A DNA stretch of 64,000 bases from Erigeron canadensis (GCF_010389155.1 NC_057761.1:18912501-18976500), one strand, 5' to 3'; shown: positions 11,897 to 24,627, counted from the stretch's first letter. Program-made: numbers and translations. Notes: generated by a model from the sequence alone, not told the origin.

Positions 11897-14657
11897 AGTG
11901 ATATATTGTTCGGTCTGAAGTACGTGTTGTTTTGTCTTGTAGGTATAAATTTGATGAGCTCGGTGATGAAGACAATTGGTGTGTTGAAACAAGTCTTCAA
12001 AGCTTTCTCATTGTCTTTGGAGAACTTGATTCAGTCTAGGTCTTGGACTTCTTGAAGTTAAATCATTTGTTGATTCTCAATGTTCTTATATAACAGAGAA
12101 TGATGAGTGTGTGTATGTATTGAATCTTTGAAGATTGTTGAATCATGAATCAGAGTTGTCTTTTGAGGTGCGGAAGGTATGAAATTGTCTTGAATTCTTC
12201 AATCTTTGAATCTTGAAGTCTTTTCTTTGAAATCTTGGAATGAATTTTTCAGAAACATGTACTCTCCACCTTGATGTGTGCAATGTAGCTTTAGGTAAAG
12301 TGATTGTTGTATGATGTGAAGATTCTTTTTGAAGCTTTTCTTCTTTTTCACATTATCTTAAGCACTTTTGAGAGTAAATATTTGAATGAGGATTTGACAA
12401 GTTTCTAATGAATTAATCATGCTTCCCCTTAATCCATGAGTAATCACAGTCTCTTCGATTTTTGAAACTGAATGATAGTATCTCTGAAAGCATTTGAAAC
12501 AACCAAACACAAACTTTTCTCCTTGTCCTAATCAATCATTCTAATTTCTTTTCCTAATCAATAATCAATCATACTATTTTCTCCCCCTCATAATGACAAA
12601 GTTGGGAACCAATGTCATTATGCAAACACTGATTGATTTGATTGTTTAAAAGAAATAATCATGACTTGAAAAAGTATCATATGCTCATGGAGATTATCAC
12701 CATCAAAACATCAATCTAATCCATAACCAACTCAATTGTTCCTATGGATGACTAAAATATAAGATTGACGTTGTTGGGATAAACATTGTAACATGGTGTT
12801 GGTGTGTTCTGTGTTCGGGTAATGAGAAAAGAAACCGGATAAGAATGATCCGTTTGCACTCAAAAATCAAAAGGATTAATGAAATGACCGAAAGAAATGT
12901 ATACCATTTATCGGATTTCCTATGTATCATTGAGAAATGCACAAAGCAAACCTCTAACATAGTTTGGTCTTTTGGCTTTCAACCTCAATTGCTTTAAAGA
13001 ATGTAAACCATGGTCAGTGTCACCTAAGCGTTCGATAACCTTGTTCTACTATCCTTAATCTTTTGAAAAAAAAATCCAAGGTCACGATAGACTTCTTGTT
13101 AACTCATAATTACACAAATGCAATTATGAGACCTACGTTCAAAGCTGGAAATGATGTTAGCAATGGTAGGATTTCCATTTGATCATCGTGAAATATCAAT
13201 TAAGATATCACTATAAATGTTCCAGCTATATCACAAAGATAAGCGTGTATATCACAAAGATATGATGCAAATGTGTCCTAAAGAATGATTAACGATCAAA
13301 TTAATGATCAATTATGAGAGCTCTAGACACAAAGTGATCAAATGAAGTCGGGGACTGGAGCAGAGTGTCACCCTTTTTCAATATCAACGTCTTCCAAATG
13401 AAGAGTCAATAGAAATGAGAAAATCTCCGTGAGAAGTAAAACAAGCATTTGTTAAGAAACACTTGAGTGGTTAGGTAAAGATGTGCATCGCTTCATTGGT
13501 CCATGAAGCTTCTTCAATACCGAGATATCAACAATGATATCCGATAGAAATTTGTTTTACCCTCGATTTGAGAATTTTAGGGAAGGGTATCAATTCTTTT
13601 ACCCTTTTCTCAAACATTATCACCATAACCTCTCTCTTTTCGACTTTACTCCCTCCAACTAGTTGCACAATTCATCATCACTCAAAAATACCTCACTATC
13701 TAATGAAAGAAGTGAATACTTCGGGGTTAGAACTCATCGGCGTTGATGAAATTCATGGAGTAGAATTTTTTGAGAAAAACCTAGTCGCTCATGTGCAAAC
13801 TAAACACCGACTTCCTTTGAAGCAATGTTTTGGAAAAAACATCAAATGAAAAAAAATGTTTAAACACATTTGAAGTTTGAAAGAGATTTGAAATCACAAA
13901 CTCCCCTTAATCTATGCAAAGATAGATCAAAAGATTTTCATAGAAAAGGTGGAGCAAAAAATGATTTGTGTGAAATCAAAACAGTTTTATGAAAAGTGAA
14001 CTCAATCAATTGTTCAAGATGAGACAACTCAGGAGTACACAAAGGCGTTCAATCCTTTGCTTCTCATATCAACAATTGAGAGTTTTTGAAAAGGTGCAAC
14101 AAAATGCAATCAACATCTTGTTTACTCATGTATCATATGAAAATCCATATATTACACATATACATTCATATAGACCCTTGGAAGTACACAAAGGCGTTCA
14201 ATTCTGCGTTTCTTATATCAATTTATATGTATAACAACATGAATTAATTCCAACTTTGAAACATAATAATTTTTCTTATTAAAACCGGGTTGCATACAGA
14301 GTATATGCAAGCCATTATGAAATAAATAACACAATAAGCACGGTTTACACTGAGTGTGCATAAGTCACGAAGTAATAAATACATCATTTAAGCACGGGTT
14401 CATACAGATATATGTAACCACTTTAAAGAATAAATAGTTCAATGAAGAATGGGTTGCATACTGAGTATATGCAAGCCACTATGAAATAAAGAAAAGAAAA
14501 TTAAGAAAATCTTTTTGTTATTTTTCAAATTTTATATTTTTGTATTTGATTTTGGTTTTTTCAATTTTTTTTTTTATTTTCAAATGAATCAAGAATTCCT
14601 TCCATGGTAAAGTAATTAAGGATCAAGATTTAGCATACCAAGTTTAGAGATTAAGAA
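11897..14657 (-). other. Copia B 3' non-coding region with tandem repeats
   Basis: 2.8 kb between the pol stop and the polypurine tract without a convincing ORF on either strand. 14281-14491 holds four diverged copies of a roughly 55-bp unit (GGGTTGCATAC..GTATATGCAAGCC..ATGAAATAAA). Two direct copies of ACACAAAGGCGTTCAAT lie near 14039 and 14186. Several hundred bases (about 12580-13560) recur in Copia C at 63100-64000, so this region is a family feature. Confidence 0.7.
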
Positions 14658-16246
14658 TTAACCTCTTTTCGTCCATGGTTTTGTGAACAAATCAGCGAGT
14701 TGGTGGTCAGTTCCCACGAAATAGAGTTCGATGTCACCTTTCTCAACATGATCTTTGAGAAAATGATATCTCACATCAATATGCTTTGAGCGTGAGTGAT
14801 TGACTGAGTTGACAGCAATTGCAATGGCACTTTGTGAATCACAATAGATAGGACACGATCATATTTCAGACCATAGTCGGTAGTTGTGTTTTCATCCATA
14901 ACACTTGAGCACAACAACTAGCAGCAGCTACATATTCAGCCTCTACTGTGACAGTGATACGCAATTTTGCTTTTTGGATGACCAACTTACAATCTTATCC
15001 CCTAAGAATTGTAAAGTACCAGATGTGCTCTTGCGATCAAGCTTACAAACCTGCATGATCTGCATCTGAATAGGCAGTTAAATTGAATCCAGTATCCCTG
15101 GATACCAGAGACCAAGATTGGGTGTACCCTTCAGATAACGAAAAATTCGTTTCACAGCTTGGTAATGTAAATCAGTTGGAGCGGCTTGATACCTAGCACA
15201 CATACATGTTGCAAACATTATCTGGGCGAGATGCTGTAAGATACAACAATGAACCAATCATGCTTCTATACCTCTTTTGGTCAAATGGTTTCCCATTTTT
15301 ATCAGCATTTATGTTTGTACGAGAGCCATTGGGGTTGAAATTGAAGAACATGTAGTCATATCAAACTTTTTCAACATATCCTTTATGTACTTACCTTGTG
15401 ATATAAAAATACCAGTTGGTAATTGTTTGATTTGTAAACCCAAAAAGTAATTCATTTCCCCAATCATGCTCATTTCAAAATGATTGACCATTAGAGATGA
15501 AAATTTCGGCAAAAAGTTTGACTGGTTGACCCAAAAATAATGTCATCAACATATATTGGACAAGTAAACATGTTTACCTTGCTTACGAATAAACAGGGTA
15601 GGGTCAATAGTACCTTGGTAAAGCCTCCTTTGAGTAAGAAAGTAGATAAGGAATCATACCATGCTCGGGGTGCCTGCTTCAAACCATAGAGAGCCTTGTC
15701 TAACCTGTAGACATGGTTTGACTTCTTAGGATCAACAAAACCTTCAGGTTGCTCCACGTAAACTTCTTCTTTGAGTTCTCCATTCAAGAATGTGTCTTCA
15801 CATCCATTTGAAACACTGTGAAGTTTCTGAATGCGGCATAAGCTAAGAATATACGAATGGCCTCCATTCTTGCAACAGGAGCGAAAGTTTCGTCAAAATC
15901 CACACCAGGTTGTTGGCAGTAACCCTTTGCAACCAATCTAGCTTTGTTCCTTACTACAACTCCATTTTCATCCTTCTTGTTTTTGAAAATCCACTTGGTG
16001 CGATTGGTTCTTCTTTTCCTGGATTTGGAACCAATCTCCATACTTCAGTCTCTCAAACTGAGCTAATTCATCTTGCATTGCTTTAACCCACTCTGGATCA
16101 CAAAGAGCTTCAGAGACGGTTTTGGGGTCAATGTTACTCAGTGAAAGTGCAACAAGACACTCATTGACTGTAGTACGAGTAGAAACACCAGCTTGTGGAT
16201 CTCCGATGATTTGTTCTGTAGGATGATCTTGCGTATACGTGACCAC
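14658..16246 (-). pseudogene. Copia B reverse transcriptase and RNase H, decayed
   Basis: RT begins in 15968-16246 (EQIIGDPQAGVSTR, EALCDPEWVKAMQDEL) and continues at 15784-16041 ([25 protein letters not shown]). The piece at 15491-15787 has [17 protein letters not shown] and YVDDIIFGS. 15309-15512 has GEMNYFLGLQI. RNase H follows in broken frames to a TAA at 14658-14660, preceded by the terminal QLADLFTKP motif. The catalytic YVDD is present but frame breaks surround it, so the protein is not intact. Confidence 0.87.
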
Positions 16247-16784
16247 TTGTTGTCATGAGGAAGAGGATCTTGTTGATGAAGTCACATTATCATCATTAAA
16301 TCCAGAGTTCTGTTGAGCAATGGAATCATAGCTTGGAAGAACTCTTTCCTCAAATTTGGATGATCAAAATCCAGTGGTACATACACATTTGGAGTATTTG
16401 ATGTTTGTTGTTGTTTGGGTGATTTGAGAAGGTTGTTCTTGATCATTCTTTTGAGAATAAATATCACTTGAAGATGATTCTTCTTGCTCTGTGAATTTGA
16501 AGATGATTCATGATTGTTGTCTGGAACTGATTCATTTGTTTGAATGGGGTATTGTTCGGAATTGGTTCATTGATGACTTGAGGTTCCTTTTCTTGAATCG
16601 GTTTTGAGTTGTAGAATTCTTCGAAAAGAATATCTAGCTCTTCACTTGTTGAGTTGGATATTTCTTGAATTTTGAAGCTAAGGTAGACGTCCTTGAGGAA
16701 GCACTTGAAGTACTTGGATCACTATTGTTGGTAGCAAACTTTCTTGTTCAAATATCATGCCAGACATCTCGTCAAACCAAACAT
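16247..16784 (-). pseudogene. Copia B integrase-RT linker, degenerate
   Basis: Low-complexity Asn/Gln/Glu/Ser-rich remnant between integrase and RT, open only in short pieces (16282-16467). Linkers of this kind are variable in Copia polyproteins. Confidence 0.5.
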
Positions 16785-18038
16785 TCATGGTTTCTTGAAT
16801 CGTGTTTGTTCGACGATTAAAGATGCGATATGCAATCGATGTCTTTGAGTAACCAACAAAGTAACCTTCGTCACCTTTCTTTCAAACTTTCCAACATTTT
16901 CCCGATCATTCAAGGTATAACAGACACACCCAAAAATATGGAAGTAATTGATGTTGGGTTTGCGTTTGTTAATAACCTCATAAGGAGTCTTCTCATGACG
17001 CTGATTAATGATGGACCGATTTGAGTATGACAGCAGTGTCAACAGCTTCAGCCCACATGTTTGATGGTAACTTGGAATAAGCAAGCATTGTTCTTGCTGC
17101 TTCCACCAGCGTACGGTTTCTCCTTTCAACAACACCATTTTGTTTAGGGGTACGAACACAGAAATTGGTGAGTAATGCCTTTTGATTTGCAAAATTCATT
17201 GAAGATGGCATTTTTGAACTCAGTACCGTTATCTGAACGGATATAACGGACTGGAAGTTGAAGATTCACTTGAGTGGAAGTGATGAAATCGATCAGAATT
17301 GAGTTGTTTCATCTTTTGAAGCAAGAAACTTGACCCAAGTGTATCTAGAATAATCATCAATGATAACCAGAATATATCTCTTCCCGTTTTTGCTTTGTAC
17401 TTTCATAGGCCCACAAAGATCCATGTGAAGCAAATGAAGAGGTGCCAAAGTGTGTGGAATTTTCTTTCGTTTATGAGAAGTTCTCTTGATCTTCCCACTG
17501 CACAAGAAGGACAGACATGCTCACTTTCATATTTGTAGTCAGGCAAGCCTTCAACTAGTTGCTTGTTGACTAAAGCATTGATGGTTTGATAATTCAAGTG
17601 AGAAAGCCTTCTGTGCCACAACCAAGAATTTTTCGATGTAGCTTTTGAAACAAGAAAGATATTATCAGTTGGTTGGTTATCATCAAGATTAACTGTGAAA
17701 AGATTGTCTTCACGATCTCCGCATAGGATATCAACTCCATCTAGAGTTTGGACTTTGCACAGAGATTGTCGAAAAAGAACTTGAAGATTGTTGTCACAAA
17801 ACTGTCCAACACTGAACAAGTTATGACTCAGGCCTTCAACATAATGAACTTTCTTGATGACAATTCCGTTTCTTTCAATATCTTCATAACCTAGAATTGG
17901 AGCGAAATTGTTGTTTCCGAAACGAACAGTTCCCATGAATCTTTCAACAAAATTCTTGAGCAATGATTTATTGCCAGTCATGTGTTTGAACACCCGGAAT
18001 CGAGTATCCATACACAGATGGTTATTTCCTGCAAACAA
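16785..18038 (-). pseudogene. Copia B protease, GAG-pre-integrase and integrase, decayed
   Basis: At about 17980-18015 the protease DSGC motif is present only in a neighbouring frame; a one-base loss in an A-run before the HMTG codons shifts it. 17403-18038 carries VEGLSHNLFSVGQFCD and the pre-integrase finger WLWHRRLSHLNYQT with CPSCAVG. Integrase core: LHLLHMDLCGPM and IIDDYSRYTWV in 17293-17505. 17005-17211 and 16785-17192 contain TPKQNGVVERRNRTLVEAAR and NINYFHIFGCVCY. At least three frameshifts. Confidence 0.86.
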
Positions 18039-18310
18039 AAATTTAACCGACTTTAGGTACCCACTTAAACGGGTCCTTTGTGGTTAGTTAATACATGCAG
18101 GGGGTATAACTTAGGAGATGCATACAACATGCTTTCATATCAACATACTTGTTAACAAGCACATTATCAACAAGCACATTTGGATTAACAACCGAATATA
18201 ACGCATGAATCAAAAGTAACATGTTACCAGTATTCAAACCATGCATATGAGAACAAGAATTACAATGTTTACAACATCACAAGGCCTAGCCTTGGCACCA
18301 TTAACATTGT

Positions 18311-20533
18311 TTAACACAGAGGACTTAAAGATAAATTGTTTGACTCAACAGAAACATGCTTCTTCTTTCTACCATCTTTTCTTCTTCGCCTTTTCTTCTT
18401 TTTATCAACATTAATGATCTTAGGTACTAATGACTTAGCTACCCATTTAGACTCACTAATCAAGCTCTTTCCACCTGTCGGATTGGCATTAAGAAGATTA
18501 GAATGAGAATTTCGAAGCACTTTTATCTTTTTAGACTCTTTTGGAGGTGCGGAAACTTCTTGTTTCTTAGGTTTATCATGAGAAAACCAGCCATATCTAT
18601 CCCTATACCTAGTTGCACCATTTGAAGCATCCCTAGTTAGCAAAACTGAGCTATATTTAGACACTTTAGAATTTGAACTAGAATGAGAGCTAGACAAAGA
18701 AACATTTGAATTGATTTCCTGAAGTTTCACTTTGTTGTATTTTATTTTGGGATTGGTTTCATCTTGCTTGGTTTTAATATGCTTTTCTGGGGTAGGACAC
18801 TTTGTTTTTAACTTATTGATTCTTGGTTTGGTGACAGTCTTTGGTTCAGTCTTGATTGGTTTGGAAATAACCCGTTTCTTTGAATAATATGAAGTTGGAG
18901 CTTTGAAAAACGATTTTGGAGATTCCTCTTTTGATTCAACTTTGATTTTGGTAGATTCAATCTTTTTCTCAGTTTCAAAATCAAAAACATATTCTCCCTC
19001 CATGAATTTATCAAAATCAGATTTGGTGAATGGTGAAACCGGAAATAATTTTGAAAAATTAGGAGTTTTGTTTTCCGACTTCACACTATTGGTTGTCTCA
19101 GGAATAAAATCAACTTGAACTGACGCTTCTTTGGTTTCACAAAAAAATTGAGTAGAAGTATAAACACCTATACTAGCACAAGGCTTAGGGTGAACACAAG
19201 GCTTAGGGTGAACAACTAACTCTTCAGGAAACTCATAAGTAAAAAACCTAACGTAGTACCATATCAAAACTAAACTATGCGCAAGTTCGTCATTCGATAA
19301 ATCAGATTGCACATAATCATCAGCTATTTCAGTAGCAGTATTTTGACATGAATACTCAAAAGAATCAGTTAAGGTTTGGGTAGAGGAACCAGTAGATGAA
19401 ACACAAGCAGTCTGAGTGGAATGGTCTACTAAAAGACTGAAATCAGTTTGGGTAGAAACGTTCACACAAACTTTCTTGATATTGACAACAACTGATTCAT
19501 TCTTTGAATTCGGACTTTGAGACTGTAGATTATGAATAAATTTTTGTTGAGATTCCACCTTTTGTTGTAAACCTTCTATTTGTTTTTCCAAAAATGTGGA
19601 TGGAACATACAATTTAGTTGGTTTTGGTGGGAAACAACAGATTCTTGGTTTTGAAAATTAGACGCAATTTCTTCTAATTCAAAAATTGATGACTTTTTCG
19701 TGTCGTAAGAAGTATTAATTGCATCATAATTAACCAAAAATTTATAATTTTGAATTTTCTCAACTTCATCAGTCTCAAATTCGTCATTCAATGGACGAAT
19801 GAATTGTTGAACCATACCAAGTCTCAAGTACTTTTCATCATACAAGGGTTCGATCTTTTCTTTGGCTTTTTGCAATGGAGTGATATTCTCAAATCCCAAC
19901 CCAAGAAGAAGTTCTGATCTATCAATCTTTGACTTATTGAAATAGGCAGTGAAATCCAAAAGAGGGTTTTGTTCAACTTTGTACAACTTTTCTTGATAGA
20001 AAAGTATATTCTTTTTATGTTCCTCAATTTGTCTTCCAAGATTTTCAATCTCAATGCCTTTTAAAAAACAGTTATGATTTAAATCAGAAACTTTTCTTTC
20101 AAGTTCAATTGTTTTTGGTGTAGCTTCTTGAAGCTTCTTATTTAGAATATCAACATCCATTTGTCTCGCATTTGCACGAAGCTGTTCATTGGTCTTTTGA
20201 ACTTCAAGATCTTGATTGGCTTTTTCAAGATCAAGAATGGTCTTTTCTAAATTATGATACTTTTTCAATAACTTAGAGTCAGGAGACGCATTCATTTCAC
20301 ATTCTTTAACCAACATTTGTTCTGTATAGTTTTGAAATTCTTGTTTCATAGCATTATACTCAAAAAGAAGTTTAGAATTTTCTTCAAGAAGTTTTGTGTA
20401 TTCCCTTTTTGAAAATACAATGCTATTTTTCAATTTTTTGTTTTTGTTGGCTAAAGAAGTGTAATGATTCGTCAGGTTTGATAAGGCAATTCTACAAGAC
20501 TATTTATCCTTAATTGATGAAAAAGTAGAGTCG
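18311..20533 (-). pseudogene. Copia B gag-pol linker: coiled coil plus Lys/Ser-rich region
   Basis: Two overlapping frames: 19576-20433 (285 codons, heptad-like Leu/Glu/Lys/Asn coiled coil) and 18311-19612 (433 codons, Ser/Thr-rich then strongly basic, ending in a KKKKRRRRK cluster near 18370). A frameshift near 19600 joins them. No enzymatic motif. It lies between the gag zinc knuckle and the protease and is probably a structural extension of gag. Confidence 0.65.
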
Positions 20534-20644
20534 AGATTTACCTCATCATCGGGATATTCCTCGTCAGTGTTGTCAGCCTCCAGCATTTTATCCTTGCTCA
20601 ACCTTGCCATGAAACATACATTGGCAGACAGATCTTCATCTTCA

Positions 20645-21844
20645 TCAAGTAAGCAAGAGCCACTTGTCATCTTCAGCAATCAAGGCTTGACCGGCTTCAA
20701 CTTGCTTTGCCAGAAGCATCTTCTGCTTGTAGTATGCATAATCCTTTTTGCGAGGCAGTTTGCAATCCACAACAAAATGACCAGGAATCCCACAGTTGTA
20801 ACACTTTTTGTCAGATGTCTTTTCTTTCTCCATGATTTGTTTCTCATTTTCTGCTTTCTTTTCTCTTTTCTTGGATCCAGTTGTTTCACCTTGTTCAAAA
20901 CTCTTGTGATGATATTGTTCCTTCTTTGGAAATGCACTTGTTGATGAAGTTCGAAGATTATTGTTAGTTGGCCTTGCTTTGAAATATTTTTTCTTGAAAT
21001 GCTTGGTAACAGCGGCAAGAGCTTGGTAGAATTCATCAGGAACACCATCTCTTGGAGCCAAGTAATCTTCTCCCTCCTCATCAGACGAAGAAACAATAGT
21101 CATTTGTCTTTTAAGAGCCTCAGAAACCTTTCGTTCAACAACCAATGCCAAAGGATCAGTAGATACAACTTCTGGCACTTTGTTGAATGAATTTTTGCTT
21201 AGAACTTTGCTCTCATTCTACTTGAAAGATTCATAAAGAGTATGAATGGTGAATTTGGTCAGATCTTGATGTTGCTTGATTTGGGTTCCATAATCTTCCC
21301 ATTCGGGACCAAGTGCTTTGATAAACTTGATGTTCAATTCAATCTCATCTTTCTTGACCTTGTTCTTTCTCAGTTCATTGATCACATTGCAAAATCTGTA
21401 GTAGACGGACTCAAGAGATTCATTTGGAGATTTCTGAAAATTGTCAAATTCGGTTAAGACATTTGTCAGTCGAATCGTTGAAGTTACATCAGAACCTTCC
21501 ATTTGTCTAGCAACTTCATCCCATATCTCCTTTGCTGTGTCGTAAGAATCAACTGAGCCATAGATCTCATCAGGAAGTGCTTGGTACAAGCATGACCTAG
21601 CTCTATTGTCAGCAGCAGTACGATCTCTTTGTTCGGCGTTCAAAAGATCAGGAGTCAAAATCGTACGGGTAGTAGGATGACGATGCATAGCAAGTCCATT
21701 GATGATTGAGTTCTTGAGCATGTGACCATTTGTCTGACATTCAATGTAATCCATGAACCTTTTCTTCCAAAGTCCATAATTACCACGATAAAGAACTGGT
21801 GGTCTTGTATCATTACCCAGAGACAATGCTTCACGAGTAGTCAT
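20645..21844 (-). pseudogene. Copia B gag (UBN2-type capsid plus CCHC zinc knuckle)
   Basis: Starts at ATG 21844. 21218-21844 is a 208-codon capsid-like domain with LYQALPDEIY, AKEIWDEVARQMEG and SVYYRFCNVINELRK, typical of plant Copia gag. A single in-frame TAG at 21218 interrupts it. The same frame continues at 20645-21178, ending with the knuckle CYNCGIPGHFVVDC at about 20770-20812. A frameshift near 20660 separates it from the acidic segment and linker. Apart from the TAG this part is well preserved. Confidence 0.88.
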
Positions 21845-22995
21845 TTGAAATTGATTTGTGTTGAGAATTGAATTGATTTTGAAGAAATTAGGAAACTATG
21901 AAACGATCTAATTTTGGAATGAAATGAAACGATCTGAATTGAAATGAAAATGAAACGATTTGATTTGAAGTAAGAATGAAACGCTCTGAATTGGAATTAA
22001 AATGAAACGATCTGTTTTGAGATAAGAATGAAACGATCTGAATTGAATGAAGAAAGAAACGATCTGAATTAGAATTACAATGAAACGATCTAATCCTAAA
22101 ACGATTTCCAGAAGAAGGAAAAATTCTAAGTATTCTGAAATGATTTGGGCAGAGTTTTGGTATGAAATGGAATGAAATGAATTGAGCAAAACCAATCACG
22201 AAGATCAGTTACCCAAAAATAGTTTGATTTCCAAACACACCTCTTCAGAAATTACTCAAACCAGAGAAAATTCAAGTGAAACTTGAAATGATCTAAAAGA
22301 GATCGTTTTGGTTTCTAGGAAAACTAAAACGATCTAAAAAAAATCGTTTTGGTTTCTCTTCAGAATTTCTCAATAACTTGTGTATTTTTCAAGAATTGAA
22401 TTGACCAAAACCAATCCAAAGGATCAGTTAGCCAGAATCAGTTCTTCACAACACAATCACACTTCTCAAAACGATCAAAATTTGAATCGTTTGACACTGA
22501 TATGTAAGTATGAAAGAAAGAAAAACTGAAACGATCTATTTAAGATCGTTCTAGCTTTACACAGTCATCTTCAACCTCTGAACATGAATAACTCCATTGA
22601 CGATTTTTAAAACTTCAATATCTTTTGATTTTCTGAGAATTGGAACATGAAACCACTTGCATACAGTTTGTTTTCACCTCAGCAATGATCCGATTAACAA
22701 AATTTAGCTTATAACACAACAGAATCAAATCCCAAATTTTAGCGTCAAAATCTTAAAATCTGAACTTTTGTTCCAGATCGAATTAGAACACGAAACTTGA
22801 GAGGATTATGTTATTAACTATGAGGAATCGAACGGTGAACAAACATTTGTGATTTTATGTGATTTGAGAGGTTAATTTTTGGATTTTCAGTGAAGAACAA
22901 AAAAAACGAACAGAACCAAAAATGACAGAATTAAAGGTGATTTTTGATGAGATGTGATTGAATTCAGTTATGGATCGAGATCAAAACTATGTTTT
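21845..22995 (-). other. Copia B untranslated leader with AGATCGTT repeats
   Basis: 1.15 kb between primer site and gag ATG. Contains many copies of AAACGATCT (minus AGATCGTTT) at about 21901-22100, 22270-22350 and 22470-22560. A block related to GAGCAAAACCAATC..GATC.GTTACCC occurs at 22184-22217 and 22401-22434, and AGATCGAATTAGAACACGAA at 22775-22794. The same ordered blocks occur in the solo LTR at 31140-31630. On the minus strand the repeats can be read as Phe/Ser/Ile-rich frames (21888-22199), which I regard as repeat artefacts. Confidence 0.7.
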
Positions 22996-23007
22996 GCTTT
23001 GATACCA
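22996..23007 (-). other. Copia B primer binding site
   Basis: The minus strand reads TGGTATCAAAGC two bases after the LTR end. This matches the initiator tRNA-Met type site with one substitution (A for G) from the usual TGGTATCAGAGC. Confidence 0.85.
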
Positions 23008-23009
23008 AA

Positions 23010-23320
23010 TGTAATCAACACGATTTTATCAACCAAATTCACATCAACAATGGCGTTTGGTTAGTGTGTATGTTCTTGGTGTTTGTGTGTGTGTTGAGAG
23101 AGAATCTGGATCAAGAGTTTGTTTTTCAGGTGTAATGTTATATGTGTTATGCAAAAGTCATGATTTCTAAGGAATTGAGGGCTATTTATAGTCTATTCTA
23201 TCCAACTATGCTAATTAACACTATTAGCCCCTCAACCTTAGAAATCATCAACTCATGACTTAACAACAAGTATGTCTATAACTTAAATTACAATGTATCA
23301 CTATCTTTGGATTTCTAACA
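23010..23320 (-). repeat. Copia B 5' LTR
   Basis: 311 bp, TGTAATCAACACG to TTTCTAACA. TATA-like TATAAATAG on the minus strand at about 23181-23190. Identical in length to the left copy. Confidence 0.96.
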
Positions 23321-24575
23321 AAGAGACATGAGAGCAATTTGGGCCTTAAGTTTCTTATATTTGGCCTTATAATCATCAGATTTGACAAAGTTTGGGACAA
23401 CGGGACCAGTTTGGTTGTTCAACTGACTAGATCTGCATTCCTTCATGAAATGACCTTTCTTACCACACTTATAGCAGATAAGATTGGCCTTATCCAGAGA
23501 ATTTGAACTGGAAGCATTATTGGACCCATAAAATCGATTAGATTTATGCTTAAACCTGTTAAAGGTTTTAGTAATCATGGCTACCAGATCATCATCGTCA
23601 GTTTCCTCAAAACCATTACTTAGATTAGTGGTAAGGCCAAAGTTTAGTAAGTTGTTTAACATCTCCTTCATAGAATGTAACTGGACATTCTCAGCAGACA
23701 TTAAAGCAGCACAAGGTTGCCCAGTTAGGCTGGCGACCTTGGAACTCTGAGTATGGTTTAAGGCATCTTGCTCAGCCAATAACCTTGCAGCATCGTTATC
23801 TTCAGTGAATCTGAAGGCTCCATATAGGGAAGCAAGAGTATGGGTGCAAGGTCTTACCTTGTCTTAAGACAAGAACCATGTGTGCCCATTTGGATGGCAT
23901 TATATCACAAAATTTCTCAAGAAGAATATCCTTATCCTTCTCTACTCCTAAGCCTCTAAGTTAATTAATTAGGCCAGTAAATCTGGTGTAAGTACCAGTT
24001 AAACTTTCATTGGGAAGAGCAAAGAAGGATTCATACTTCTTGTTTAATTCAACCTTTCTGATGACAATGGTGTCATTTCCTCCTTCAAACTGGAGAACTT
24101 ATTCATCCCACATGGATTTAGCACTGGGAAACAACACAAGTGTTGGAATTAGTTACTCAGGAACAGCAGCAAGGATCATCTTTTTCAGTCTGGTATCAAG
24201 ATCAACCAGCCTGCGATCCTCGTCTGACCAATGTTCCTCAGACTTTTCCCTGGTACCTCTTCTCCCAGTTGGGTCTAGAAGAGGACTAACACCACTGGAC
24301 ATGGGTATATATGGTCCATCCTTGAGGATTTTCAACATATACCTCTCTATCCCACTAAAATGCAAGAGCATTCTAGCTTTCCATATACCAAAGGTCTCAC
24401 CGTTCCTATCGAATTTGGGAACTGGAGTATTGGAATAATGTACATGAACGTGGCTAGCTCCAGGAGTAGGATGAGGAGGAGGATTGGTATTCAAGGGAGT
24501 TGTAACATTGATATTAGGATTAGGATTTGTTTCATTTTGGGGACCAGAACCATTCTCACCTTCAGCAGCCATCAA
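23321..24575 (-). pseudogene. Copia A gag N-terminal half (right of the nested insertion)
   Basis: Starts near ATG 24575. 24153-24575 has a Pro/Asn-rich N-terminus, then FDRNGETFGIWKARMLLHF and WSDEDRRLVDLDTRLKKMI, ending in a stop. 23780-24152 is frame-broken capsid sequence. 23321-23779 carries the CCHC zinc knuckle at 23435-23476 (CYKCGKKGHFMKEC). The frame runs straight into the Copia B target duplication at 23321-23325 and resumes at 11574. Confidence 0.85.
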
Positions 24576-24615
24576 GCAGACCTAGGTTATAGAATTGAAA
24601 CAATTCAACCTGCCT

Positions 24616-24627
24616 GCTCTGATACCA
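24616..24627 (-). other. Copia A primer binding site
   Basis: The minus strand reads TGGTATCAGAGC, the classic initiator tRNA-Met primer site, two bases from the LTR boundary. Confidence 0.92.

Larger units (their letters stand above)
11575..23320 (-). mobile_element. Copia B: complete Ty1/Copia retrotransposon nested in Copia A gag
   Basis: 11,746 bp element with 311-bp LTRs (11575-11885 and 23010-23320) differing at 9 positions by hand count (about 97%). It is flanked by a perfect AAGAG duplication at 11570-11574 and 23321-23325. Minus orientation. Primer site at 22996-23007, polypurine tract at 11886-11896. Order from the right: leader with AGATCGTT-type repeats, gag, long coiled-coil linker, protease, integrase, RT, RNase H, then a 2.7-kb non-coding 3' region. 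Frameshifts in gag, linker, protease and RT make it defective. Copia C at 61737 belongs to the same family. Confidence 0.96.

Noticed and set aside
21888..22199. Two overlapping minus-strand ORFs rich in Phe/Ser/His (103 and 95 codons)
   Set aside because: They translate the AAACGATCT/GAATGAAAC repeat field of the Copia B leader in two frames. Repetitive composition explains the open frames.
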